Shown here: piece by piece, positions 1 to 11,116 of the stretch | Layout of the letters: every line of letters begins with the position of its first letter | Numbering within the stretch: position 1 is the stretch's first letter | Assembly: GCA_029532415.1 (NCBI GenBank) | Contig: JAQOTA010000035.1 | Location: 520,538-584,537, forward strand | Source of the DNA: Marasmius tenuissimus | Lineage: Eukaryota; Basidiomycota; Agaricomycetes; Agaricales; Marasmiaceae | Direction of reading: 5' to 3' | Length of the DNA: 64,000 nt | Position numbers and translations under genes: made by a program | The notes under the pieces: model-generated | Told to the model about the DNA's origin: nothing | Seen by the model: the letters and a program-made list of their open reading frames with translations, nothing else | The model's database searches: none

Positions 1-2883
1 GACCTCTCATATCCCATTTTGGCAGTTGCTGACAGTCAGTACAAGCTTCTGAAAACCAGGCTCACAGTCATTTTTAGGTCTTCAAACCCACTATTGGCAC
101 TGTATACACAGTTAACTATTACTTCTAGTCATTTTTGAGACTAACAACAAGGTTTTAACTTTCTTGAAGGCCCAAACTGGTGCAAAACCATGGTAAAGCC
201 CTTCCTGAAAGATCAGGAGGGGGAGGGGGAGAGGGCCCAGTGGGACCTTAACAGAAAAAAATGGGATGATATCTGCCAATTTTTTTGGTGACACCCCTTA
301 CTATGGATGTAAGGGTCTGTTCATTTTTCACTCAACAAGCACTCCATTGGCAAGCTACAGCCCCCTCACAACACATTATAACCCCATGTATAAGCCCTAC
401 CCAGGATATCTGCATCCAGAGCATTGAGCACCCAAGGCACTGCCACCTGTACCCAGCATCTAATGGCCCAATCCTTCGATCAAAGCACTTCCTCTACATT
501 CCCTTCATCTCTAGACCTTGTCCCAGCTTGTCACAACTATCCATCTCCATATTCATGACCATAGCACTCCGCCATACCCCTTCGAGCAGTATTTCCGCCT
601 TTGTTCCATTCGCATTTGTCCCAGCCATGCTGCACTCCTAAACCACATTGTCCATGTTCAATCCTCCAATCATTTCTCGCGTATTTCACTATTTCTCTTG
701 GACTTTTATGAACCATATGATACAGTACGACTCCAGTTCAGATCATGACCATGATCCTCACTGGTATATAAGCTGGTTAACTATGAAGTATGTACTTTAG
801 TTCCTGTCTATTATAAATCTCAAGTCTACAGTTTCAAGCTTTCTATCTGGTGTGTTTCACATCCAAAGTCTTGTCTCTAACCTCTCTTTCATTGTTTTAG
901 GTCTTTGGTTAAAGCCCTACATCAGTTGCAACTGTCTGCGTACCCCAAAGGACAAACCCCCTGGAATATCTGTGTTGCTCCTGGTCAGGTTCAACCCAGC
1001 AAAACACCTTTGATTGGCTATCTCAGGTGTCCACATTGTGCTGTAGGATGTGTCCATACATTTGAACCAGTCAGAGGATCTGCTGCGTTTGGGCTAAGGC
1101 CATATTCTTCTGTGTTCAACTTTCCCATTTCACTTTCTGGCTTGACATAGAAAAGAGGCCCATTACAATGGACCATGCATTGGGGACATTTCTCAGGTCT
1201 CTTACTTGATGCCTCACAGGGACAAGGGCAGATATGTATGGGGCTGGGGGGCTCACTGCTTGTTCCTCCACTGGGCCACAATATTTCTCACCCCTTATAG
1301 ATCAAAAATTTTCATGGCAGAAAAGGGGGGGGTGCCAAGTAGGCTGTAGCATAATTACTCAAGTACTTAGGCATGAAATTGCATCAATATTCAGCATAAT
1401 AGAAGCTCTCATGTCCATGTAATTTGGGTCTTGAGGCTTTCAAAATATTCCAGAGAACATGGCTGTTATGTACCTCATAGTTTTTTGACAGAAAAAATAA
1501 AAACATCCTCATTGCTCAAAGTGCTCTTTCACCCTTTTTGGCCCTAGGCCAGATTCTAGGATGTCAACCTTTGGGTTCAATGAAGGTACTGTATCAATCT
1601 TCGATCATCCCTAGATCCCACTTAGACTTCCTCAATACCTGGTGTGCTAGTATGTTGTGGCACTAGTCATATTTGTTGATGCCAATGAGGTGCTAAAGTC
1701 TTACAGGTGTTGTAATTCCACAGGTGCTAAAGCTGGTTACTTACCAGCAACATATGCTCACTTTATATCCTCCCGTTAATGGACGTTGTAAATTAAAGAG
1801 CCAAACCAGACACTAAAAGTGCAGGTGCAAATAACACTTCCACTAGTCTGGAGAATGCTAGGGATGTGTTGGCTTGACAAAGATTATGCCCTGCTAAAGA
1901 TAGACAAAACAATAGGGAACTCCATCGGGAATAACTTGGAGACAGGGTGTTTGGTGGGAAATGAAAAGGCAATATCATGACAATAGACAACACAAAACAA
2001 ACTTCGACAGATGAACACCTCTCAACAGGCAAAACAGATAGACCTCTTGATGAATCTTATACAACAACAACAGACAAAAGACCACTCGACAGGTCAACAA
2101 AACAACACAATAGATGAAACAAAGGACAACAACTTAGAATGACTCAAGCAATAAAGCTCTTTTGGATTTCTCTACAAACACGGTACTTGCAGAAGCCGGG
2201 CAATGGTCTATAAGGATACAATACTGCTATATGCTCTAATGCGTGTGGGCAGATGTTCTGAACTTTCCTACTGGTATGGGGTAGTACTTGCTGGAGAACC
2301 TACATAGATCCTACGTTCTTATATACTCTACAGACTATCTATCATACCAATTATGTATTCTGCCTGTTTATTCTAGGTTTCTACAAGAATATTGCCCAAA
2401 GAGGTAAATTCCTGCCCCATTGACCAATATTTCCTACGATCCTCAGTCCGTTGGGACTATCTTTTCTTACACTGATGGTTATAGCTCCCCTGTCGAGTAT
2501 GAGTCAGACCAGCAGAACTATATGTGCAATTCCAAGTTCTCTCATTGGCTCTAACAACTTTCTGGCTCAGTCATCCTGGATGTCCGGAAGTAAAGGGTTC
2601 TAGGCCCTGGTCTCTTCCAGCGTAGCCTTTCTTTCTCTTGCTCTCTACTCTCATTCCAATCTTCACAGACAATCACAACTCAATCACCTATATGCCTGTG
2701 TTAATATTCTGGGACTGAGCTCCTGACGGTCAATGGCCTGTAGCAAAACTGATTCAAGAGTTCTACAAAGGTGCGTCATGATGGTCTTATGAGAGTTCCT
2801 GAAACTCTAATAGTCTAACATGGTTCTATAGAAATCTACCCTGCTCACCCCAACAGAGTAATGACAGGCAATCTCCCATATCA
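1..2883. other. Decayed intergenic or transposon-derived DNA
   Basis: No intact gene is visible. Open frames here are short and have no recognisable domain. A TATA-like stretch near 764 (tatataagc) followed by pyrimidine-rich sequence resembles an LTR promoter such as the one in the solo LTR at 6567-7052, but I could not find paired ends. Base composition is T/C-rich on the plus strand, as expected of old C-to-T decayed repeats. That origin is an inference. Confidence 0.4.
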
Positions 2884-4037
2884 TTGACTCTGGTGACTAG
2901 CTTTGCTCAGCTCTACTATCATTCTCCTGATGGCTTTACGGCCTTACTCTTTCAACACTTTGTGCTGTCTCGACACACCTGTCCAGTGGCTGTCTTCTTC
3001 TTATCTCAAGCTGATAGCATGCAGGCCTTTCTATATGAACCCACAGCTATTTTCCAGGACACCTACAATGAGCTCTCTAGGATTACTCCTCTAGTGGAGA
3101 AGTATGTGCATGCAATCATGCGGGTCAGATTCCTTAGTATGGTTATGGCTCAAATGCCCAGATATGCAGAAACCTGGTGTAACAATGTCTTCTTGGATGC
3201 TGCTCAAGAGCTGGTACTTCCTTTTAATGGACAGCACCACTTCTTTGATATGTTAGACTAGAGTAGTACAACTCATATTAATTCTTCAGTAAAGTATAGA
3301 CCTCCGTCGGTCTCATTCTCCTTCATCGATAAGATGACTTGCTTAGCTTTCAACTCCAACAGTGCAAATTTTACTGTTGGTCCTTAATCTGCTACCACGA
3401 TCTTGTCATGGATTTGTCTCGCATCTTATCTTGTTTTCAAGCTGTTGTCTTCCCTGGTCATCTACCTCGAAGTCTTCTAACTATTCTACATTGATCCATC
3501 CTCCTTTTGAAAAGGCTATCATCCTCCCAGCTAAGACACTCCAAGTGTGCTCGCCAATTGGATGAGCTCTGCACCAGAAATTGAGAAGCTTATTTCGCTC
3601 TCTTCCTCCAGTTTTACATCTTATGTGGTCAAGCCAACCCATTCCTACAGGACACTGTGGCTAGGCTCGACCCCTTGCAGGATTTTCTATATCTTAGTCC
3701 TGAAACCGACGAAACCACCCTCCATGATATCCTCAACACTCAGACCTGTTGGTACTCCCAGTCCATAGCCGAGATTGGTGTTCTCTCTATTTCGACCGCA
3801 CTCATCCCTGGTGCTTCTAGAGCCTGGGTCGATGCGGTGTTCAATGTGCTTCCAATCCTTACTCCTTGTGAAGTAATACCTGTCAAGATGTTCTTCTACA
3901 ATCCTGCAGAAGCTGTTCGTAGGATGGCCCATACTCCAGCTCCACCTCCATCGGATGCCGATAGCAGTCCTAACTTCTCTGATCTGGAACTTAGCCCATA
4001 CAATGCCTCTCTTAACTTTAGTACGGAATTCTTCTAA
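2884..4037 (+). pseudogene. Decayed coding remnant of unknown family
   Basis: Two longer open stretches lie on the plus strand. One (2884-3261, 125 codons) reads as a compact protein-like sequence with mixed hydrophobic and polar residues. The second (3657-4037, 126 codons) ends in a Pro/Ser/Asp-rich tail. Between them the reading frame shifts and contains stops. Both translations look more like protein than the surrounding frames, and they may belong to one former gene. I recognise no domain. They sit in a mobile-element-rich region, so a transposon origin is plausible but not shown. Confidence 0.3.
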
Positions 4038-5711
4038 CAGTTACCATTGTATACTAAAGGTCTTCTTAGTTTACCCATCAGTAGTGCCAGCTAGCCTCTT
4101 AGAAGAGGAATATTCTCGCTCCGTAGACATATATCACTCCTTGTATCTTTGCTAGTCAACCTACGTTGAAACCATTATCTTTCTCTGCAAGCCCGTTGAC
4201 ATGGCCTAATTGTGCCAGAAGCCATGTCTACATGGTTAGTTGAGTACTCCACCGAGCTCTCTTAGTCGAGTGGTATTGCCGCTGGCACAATACTAAGTAT
4301 AATAGACACTTAGATTGAGTCCTGTTGGTGTTGTTTTGCACTTAATAACATGAAAGCTCATTGTTTTTACTGCTATTCCATTTTTAAGTGCAATACCGTG
4401 ACAGTTGTGCCACCCTTAGTTCTTGTTACAGTTGAGTCTGGAATGTCTTGACAAAGTCCATATCTATAAACGGCATGGAAATACAGCCTAATGAAAAAAT
4501 GAGACACTGGTACACCAAAATCACCAAAGCTGAAGCAAATGCCAGTGCGACTTAGACCTAGCTTCCATGCCTAGTAATGAGCAGCAACCAACCCACAACC
4601 AAAAGTTCAAAACAGTATCCAGGAAGTAGTCAGTATTAATAGTACTATCCTGGCTTCTTGTCCTCTTTACATATGGCCTCCGACTACCTTTTTCTGTGGG
4701 ATTCCATATGTCAGACCAAGTCTGATGGAGAAACTCAAACTTATTCTGCTGAAAATCTGCCAGTGAGTGGGACTGCATGTATGTGAGTGTATTAAATCTT
4801 CCTACACTGTTAATACAGCTATAGTTGAATAAGCCGGCCAAAAGTAGAGGCTACAGAAGCACCTTTTTTGATGTGGCGGCAACTACTGGTGGACATTCAC
4901 CACAAGAAATCCTCTGTCTCATTCACAATGTAATTTATATTGGACTCTAGGAATGATAGGAGGAGTGATAAAGATCAGTTGATGACCAGGGAGGGAGTGA
5001 AGATCTGCTACAAAAGAAAGGCAATACAAGATTATATCCTATATATCAAAAAGAAGGGGAGGACCTGAAAGGGTGAAATGGCCTGAAAGTAAATATGCAG
5101 TATGAAGAGGTGGATAGTCAATGACTTGGAGACACACTATATTAGCAAGCCTGCTGAGGATTGCCTGTAGTGTAAGGGATACCATGTGATTGTAATTGAA
5201 GCGGGCGAAAACATTGAACAGGCATTTTCCTAATCCTGGGCCAGAGAATTCAAGATTAAAAAGTCCACACTCTCAGCACATGTGCCTTTCTCAAGGCCAA
5301 GAATCCATTACAGTTGTGGCTGGGAGATTCATTTTTTAGCCTTAATAATCAGCTTTGCCAGGCAGGAGATTTATGATGACAAAACATGTATGCCTATGGT
5401 AGCACACAAATACCTTCAAGGGGCTGTTGTTAGTTATATGTATTGTGTGTCATGGACATGAGCTCTTCCTCAAGGATTTGTCTCTAGTTCTCCACAAGAA
5501 ACACTGTTTTTTTTTCCCCCGCTGCACAGAGCCCAAGAAACCCAGGGGCAAAAAAGGACAACCTTTATTATGGCATTGAAATGTCAGATTGGGCAGGTAA
5601 TTCACACCTTATAATTGTCCTATAAGCCCCGCCAATCATTATAATGATGGCCCCCAATCCATCAAGGATCATGATCCTACATGGTCTGTTGTGAGAAGCA
5701 GTGAAGGGAGG
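4038..5711. other. Intergenic, no gene seen
   Basis: Short open frames only. Nothing here can be assigned to a family, and no tRNA-like fold or tandem array was seen. Confidence 0.4.
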
Positions 5712-5790
5712 TACTGACCTATTTAACTCAATTTGTATGGGCTGTGACCCGTGACCATTTCATACGAATATAGGAATTCATTTGACCACC
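5712..5790 (+). repeat. Diverged left end of the TA-flanked MITE family
   Basis: From TA at 5712-5713 the sequence CTGACCTATTT, an AATT-type tract and the paired GTGACC motifs match the left end of the complete element at 56775-57040. Similarity fades after about 60-70 bases. A possible right end (GTGACCTGTGACCA) lies near 6242-6256, but the copy cannot be closed with confidence. It is the oldest or most rearranged of three copies in the window. Confidence 0.5.
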
Positions 5791-6401
5791 GAGTGTTACG
5801 AATCTACCCACTATTCTTCACGTTTCCAGTCCCTTGGTCAACATCCCTTTGTTTCCACTTCTTTTCACACAGATACATGTCCCAGCATCACTTTATGATT
5901 CCCATTTCATTCTATGATGTTCCATATCATTCTTTCCTTGATACATTGCTACCTGTGTTCTCCACTGATGTGTACATGGTCCCCTTTGATCAGATCCATA
6001 GATACATCATTTATCCCTTTCCAGTTCATTCCCATGATCAGTATACAGCTTAGGACTGTCATATATACTCATGGTCACTTTTAGATAGTTCCCCAGCTTG
6101 TCCATTTCGTCCATACCGCTTGCCTAGCTTGTGCTATGTTGAGGGTGTACTTGCTCAATAACTATCTCTTTCACCCTTGATCCCTAGTCCCAGATTGGAT
6201 GGCCTGAGAGGTTCCCAGTCACAGAGGCCGTTCATGACACCGAGTGACCTGTGACCAGTTGGTGAAATTCTAATGAGCCCTCGAGCACCATCCTATTGGA
6301 GGGAATCTCCCATACAACTCTACATGCTAAGGAGTACTGATGAGTTCAATTTTAAGGCAATTTGGTCAGGTGCCACTGCAGTAACAGTGAACGGCCAGTG
6401 G
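5791..6401. other. Intergenic, no gene seen
   Basis: T/C-rich sequence with no supported gene. It replaces the first 120 or so bases of the left LTR of copia A, which starts abruptly at 6402, so it was probably joined to that LTR by deletion or rearrangement. Confidence 0.4.
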
Positions 6402-7079
6402 GCTTATATGCATGAATATACAATAGAGTTACCATATAGAGACGACAATAGAAATTGTACATATGAGCATAGTGAACAATGAAGAATAGAACAATAGTGA
6501 ATGCATTGTCCCGCATAATACAATGGCAGGAAGTATGAACTGGAACTTCGGATATACTGGGATCTATGTCATGAAGATGCCACTTTTCCCTCCACCATTG
6601 GTTCACATGATTATCACATGTTCTTTTCTCACAGTCACTTACTATACATCTTTCTTTCTCACAATTCCCTTTCTTAACCCACCACCGCGCAGCTTTAACC
6701 CGCATCGTGCAGCCATCCCATTATCTCATACCAACTCATTTCTTATTCATCCCTGACTCATATGTTACTCATACACAACTCATAGGTAGCCACTCCAACT
6801 CCAGCTCTGACCATAGGATAGATATATAAGCTAGCTAGTCTTCACCTGGTCCCTCATCTTGACCTCTTGTTGTTGGGACCAGGTGAGTAGTACAGTCTCC
6901 CTCTCTTCCCTCCTCTACAATAGATCTAACTTGTTGTTGGGACCAGTTTCTGCCTTATCTCTGTCTGAGTCGAGCCCGCTGCTCCTCTCCAAGCCTGCTA
7001 CCACCGCTCTCTGCCTCTGCCATCTCTGATAGATGCTCAGCACTTCGTGACAATCTAATTATAGTCCATGGATTCAGCA
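6402..7079 (-). repeat. Truncated 3' LTR of copia A, split by a solo LTR
   Basis: Positions 6402-6566 and 7053-7079 align with the 321-bp LTR at 26166-26486 from about its position 138 to its end. The outer 120-140 bp are missing. The LTR is interrupted between 6566 and 7053 by an unrelated solo LTR. The polypurine tract expected next to the 3' LTR (CGAGGGGGTG on the minus strand) follows at 7080-7089. Confidence 0.85.
6567..7052. mobile_element. Solo LTR inserted in the copia A LTR
   Basis: The insert is 486 bp. It begins TGTCATGAAG and ends CTTCGTGACA, a 10-bp terminal inverted repeat with one mismatch and the canonical TG...CA ends. The 5-bp duplication ATCTA flanks it at 6562-6566 and 7053-7057. 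A TATA-like tatataagc lies near 6823. No internal retroviral sequence remains, so it is a solo LTR left by LTR-LTR recombination. The family is unknown; it is not the LTR of either the gypsy or the copia elements here. Confidence 0.88.
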
Positions 7080-8471
7080 CACCCCCTCGCTAAGTGTAGC
7101 TGAAAAGCACATCTGAGTGAATCAAGTGGACAAATAGAATTCAAGTCCAAGGTGATCTCTGAACCGTGAGAACTTCTCATGTCCGAGATTCTTCGTAAAC
7201 ATGTCTTTATAGACTCCTTCAATGAAGAACAGCTCGACTTCAACACACGATCGAATATAATGATATTAAATATCGATGTGCTTGGTTCGGTGTTCTTGAA
7301 CCGGATTAGATGCACTGAGGATAGAGCCTTGATTATCACTGCAGATTGGAATAGGACCCAAGTCAATTCCAAGTTCAGAGAGTAGCGATCTTATCCAGGA
7401 AGCTTGACAACTGCAATCCGACAGTGCCATATACTTAGCCTCAGTGGAAGAAAGAGCTACAGTCTTCTGGGCATGTGATTGCCACAGGAAGATGCTGCCT
7501 GCTAACTTGAAGAAGTATCCAGTGATTGAACGGTGTTTGATGGGATCAGCAGCCCAATCCAAGTCTGTGAACGCAAGAAGACCTCCATCCGAGTCACCAT
7601 CGTAGACAAGTGAATAATCTGATGTGCCAGCAAGATAGCGGCAGATATACAGAGCTTTATTGAGGTGTTCCTTTGTTGGATTAGAAGAGAACTGGGAAAG
7701 CTTTGTAACTGCATAGGCAATATCAGGACGTGTGCCCAGCATAATGTACAGAAGCGACCCAATCACATACTGGAACTTGGAGCAAATGGCAGGATTGACT
7801 GGACCATCATTGGGAGTTGGCACATAGCCAGCAGGTAAGGGCGTAGGAGCACCTTTTGCATTCTGCATCCCAAAATGCTCAAGGACCTTCTTCAGATAAT
7901 CCTTCTGGTCAATCATGATATTATTGCCTTTGTGACGAATGCTCATGCGAGAAACTCACTAGCATCGCCCATATCGCGGCATTCCCATGAGCCATGAATT
8001 TGGCTTTCTTCTTGTCAACAAAAGCTTTGTTAGAACCCATAAAGAGTGCATCATCAACATATATGATTGCATACACAACTTCACCACTCTTTGGATCTTT
8101 GCAGATGAAGAGTCCAGCATCAGAAGTTAGGCGTTTGAAGCCCAGTACTTCCATGGACGAGCCAGGGGTTTGCCACCACTCAAGGGCAGCTTGCTTTAGT
8201 CCATATAATGCACGACGCAGGTGTAGAACCTTACATTCTTGGCCCTTGACTTTGATTCCTTCAGGTTGTTCCGTGTAAATCTCCTCAACAAGATTGCCGT
8301 AAAGAAAGGCGTTCTTAACATCAACAGAGGTGATGTACCAGTTCTTGAGAGTTGCAAGAGCGAGCATCATACGAACAGTCTTATAACGAACAACTGGTGA
8401 GAAGATTTCATCAAAATTGACACCTTCGACCTGAGAGAAACCCTTGGCAACAAGTCGAGCTTTCTTGTGAC
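7080..8471 (-). pseudogene. Copia A pol, C-terminal part (reverse transcriptase end and RNase H)
   Basis: On the minus strand the sequence encodes the end of a copia reverse transcriptase, including YVDD (IIYVDDALFMG) in the frame ending near 7921. The RNase H region follows, with the MLGTRPDIAYAV, AFTDLDWAADP and QKTVALSSTEAKYMALS blocks. A frameshift between the two parts (near 7930-7945) and several later indels break the frame. The fragment stops at 8471, where the gypsy element begins; it resumes at 21674. Copia B at 13482-14890 is the closest relative in the window. Confidence 0.9.
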
Positions 8472-8994
8472 TGTTACGATTTACCTCTATTTCTCACCAA
8501 CAAGCGCCCATACAAACACCTCTCTCTACCCAACTCACCTCTCCCTTACCACCTTTCCCACTCATTTAAATATCTCTATAAACGACTCCATAGAGTAAGT
8601 GGAGCTATGCATCCAGACCACAGCTCCAGACCACACCAAGCAGACATCTCCACATGCCACTCTGAGTCATAATATACGAACAGCTGCAACGACTCACACA
8701 ACATTTGCAGCCACTCCCACAACGACTCAGTCCAACTACAAACAACTCACACGCCTACGACTCAGCACGACTCAGAGCGACTCTGGACCTAGACAGATTC
8801 CAGTATATAAGCCCAATGTACATACAACCTTTCCTCAGCTTAACAACTTGGTTAATACACCAGTGAAAGCCCACCTTGACCTTTGACCTTTGACACTTGA
8901 CCTTTGACCCTTGACCCTTGACTCTCGACCTTCGAACCTCGCCCTTGCTTAAAGGAGTGACTTGAGAGGACACTAGTCATGCCCTACCATATCA
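8472..8994 (+). repeat. 5' LTR of the gypsy element
   Basis: The LTR is 523 bp, TG...CA, and the same length as the 3' LTR. It holds a TATA box at 8804-8810 and, near the 3' end, a run of imperfect TTGACC-type heptamers (about 8875-8935). Confidence 0.95.
8804..8846 (+). promoter_or_regulatory. Gypsy LTR promoter: TATA box and predicted transcript start
   Basis: TATATAA lies at 8804-8810. Thirty-three bases after its first base is AGCTTAACAA (8837-8846), the reverse complement of TTGTTAAGCT placed two bases after the LTR (8997-9006). The spacing fits a transcript starting at 8837, so the first ten RNA bases would pair with the primer-binding site, as in Tf1/sushi elements. The same arrangement is at 21516-21525 in the 3' LTR. 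The start site is inferred. Confidence 0.6.
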
Positions 8995-8996
8995 CT

Positions 8997-9006
8997 TTGT
9001 TAAGCT
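8997..9006 (+). other. Putative self-priming primer-binding site
   Basis: TTGTTAAGCT lies two bases downstream of the 5' LTR. I see no match to a common tRNA 3' end, but it is perfectly complementary to the ten bases predicted to start the element's own RNA. Tf1 and sushi chromoviruses use this mechanism, cleaving the folded 5' end to make the primer. Confidence 0.6.
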
Positions 9007-9008
9007 CT

Positions 9009-11116
9009 CCTACTCTCACCTCACTCATACCAAGATCACCACCCTGGCCAACCTATCCTTTGAATACCACTGCAACTTTGACCTGAATACCAACACCTAC
9101 TCTGACGAACCATCCAGCATCAAAAACTACCACATCAAGGAGCAAATCCAAGAAGACCCCCGCTTCTTCCATCTCAAGTGGGTAGCCTCCCATAGACTCG
9201 TCTGCGTTGTCAACAACAACGAGTGCAGAGTCCAAACACAGTACCACCACCTTGATATCACATTTCTCAGAACTGACAGGACCTTTATTATCAATCAACT
9301 CATTACCATCGCCCTGAACCAGTGGGTCTTTGAACCAGAACAAGTATTCCCATGAACCCTCAGCAGAGACGACTTTGTACTTCCCCCACCTGCAGAACTC
9401 TTTGGATTCCCCTTGTACCCCACTATCTCCGTCTACGAGTTCCCTCGACAACCCCCACAAGAGCCCACACCAGCACCCCCGTCTCCAATCTACATTGCTG
9501 ATTCACCAATCTACGTTCCTAGCTCACCGATCCTTTCCCCCATCTCCACCCCAGGCTCCACCACCACAACCCTAGACCACTAGAAACCCAATGTATTTGC
9601 CCACCATTTTGCACAGCACTTCCTCCGAACCTATCCCGGTAGACTTTCCATGGAGGATCATACTACGAGGATCAACATATTTCATCTGCATCAATGGATA
9701 CTACGCAGAAGCACTTTGGGAACGCAACCAACAAACAGGAGAATTTGGGTGGAGCTATCGCGCATAAAACAACCGACGTATATTGCCACCTGAAAACATT
9801 CTTTCCTCTACTGACTTATCCAAACCCCTTCCTGAAAGCCAATCCAATCCCAGCCCACAACGAAGACCAAAAAGACACCGACAACCCAGCTGGAAGCTTC
9901 ACCAACCCTAACATGTCTGCCACTGTTACCAAGATCAAAACTGAAGTGAAAGAAGGGAAGAAGCCGGTGGGTATCCCTCCTCGAGGCAGAACCCCCCGCC
10001 CAGACAGCCCAGACAAAAGCGACCCTGAAACAGATCCCCCTCCACCCAACGACCCTGGGGATGACAAAAGCAGCTATGATAGCTTCAGATCTACTACAAC
10101 TCACAACTCGAGGGTTCTCCGAGCTCAAAGAGCGAGGAATCAAACCCAAACACTTCATGGGTGATCGCAACAAAACAGACCACTTCTGCTATGACTTTGG
10201 AAGATACCTACACTTCAAAAATAGGTTCTACCCTAAAGAATCTGAACTGGTTGACCTTTTCCTGTCCCTGATTGACCACCCCTGGGCAGACGCCCACAGC
10301 CTTGAACTAGAAGATGACCACTGGGACGACGACATTCCCCAGAATAAAAAACAGTGCACAACCTTTGTAGACATCCGCCATCGATTCAAGCAGGACTTTG
10401 GCGTGCAAGGAAGAAAGGGAAGGTCACAGGTGGTACTAGAGGAGATATCCATGTCCGGGAATTTAGCAAAGCTGGAAAACTACATTGCTGCCTTTGAGCT
10501 TGCTGCCCCCTTCACTGGATACAACGGTGAAGCACTTCTCCGATTCTTCAAGGCGGGGATGAACCCTGGCCTATGCCGGGCAGTCGAAGGAATGGAACCC
10601 GAACCTGAGAGACTACAAAAGTTCATCAAAGCGGCAATCCACAAGCAGAACCGCTTTGAACAGCAGCAGGCAGAATCCAAACTATGGAGGAAGCCGAGAG
10701 CCACCCCCATAGTCAATGTTCGAGCAGTGCCACTTGCCCCTGCCCCCCAACAGACCACCCCATCCCAAAACCCATTCAATGGTACCCCGGTAGGAAAACT
10801 TACCCCTGAGGAAAGGGAACGATGCATCAGGGAGGGACGTTGCTTCAGATGCCGGCAACAGGGCCACAACACACCACAGTGCCCCTCAAACACGGTACCT
10901 ACAACACAGCCCCAGGTAGCAACCAACAACCCCTTCCGTCGTAACCAGGCTCCTGCTGTACAGGCCACCATAGCTCCCACTCCATCCACCTCCACAAACC
11001 TGTCTCCCCCTGCCCCTGCTGATGACCCTGTCACTTCCGTTACCCATATGACCAGCCAACTTTCCCCAGAACAATCCACTGCCTTCTTTTCTCAATTTTC
11101 GAAAACAGATTTTTGA
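9009..11116 (+). pseudogene. Gypsy gag (N-terminal domain, capsid, CCHC knuckle)
   Basis: An open frame starts just after the LTR and covers about 190 codons, with one TGA near 9352. It continues through a segment reading STYFICINGYYAEALWE (about 9671-9720) and, after several stops and shifts, into the open stretch 10061-11116 (351 codons). The latter contains the capsid region and one zinc knuckle, CFRCRQQGHNTPQC (CX2CX4HX4C, near 10842-10884). The product would coat the RNA in virus-like particles. The 470-bp frame at 9694-10164 overlaps in another phase and probably is not the natural one. Confidence 0.8.

Noticed and set aside
8875..8935. TTGACC-type heptamer run in the gypsy LTR as a possible CRISPR-like or tandem array
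   Set aside because: It is an internal low-complexity part of both LTRs, with no spacers.
9694..10164. 156-codon plus-strand frame in the gypsy leader
   Set aside because: It overlaps the true gag frame in another phase; gag-like motifs lie in the other frames.
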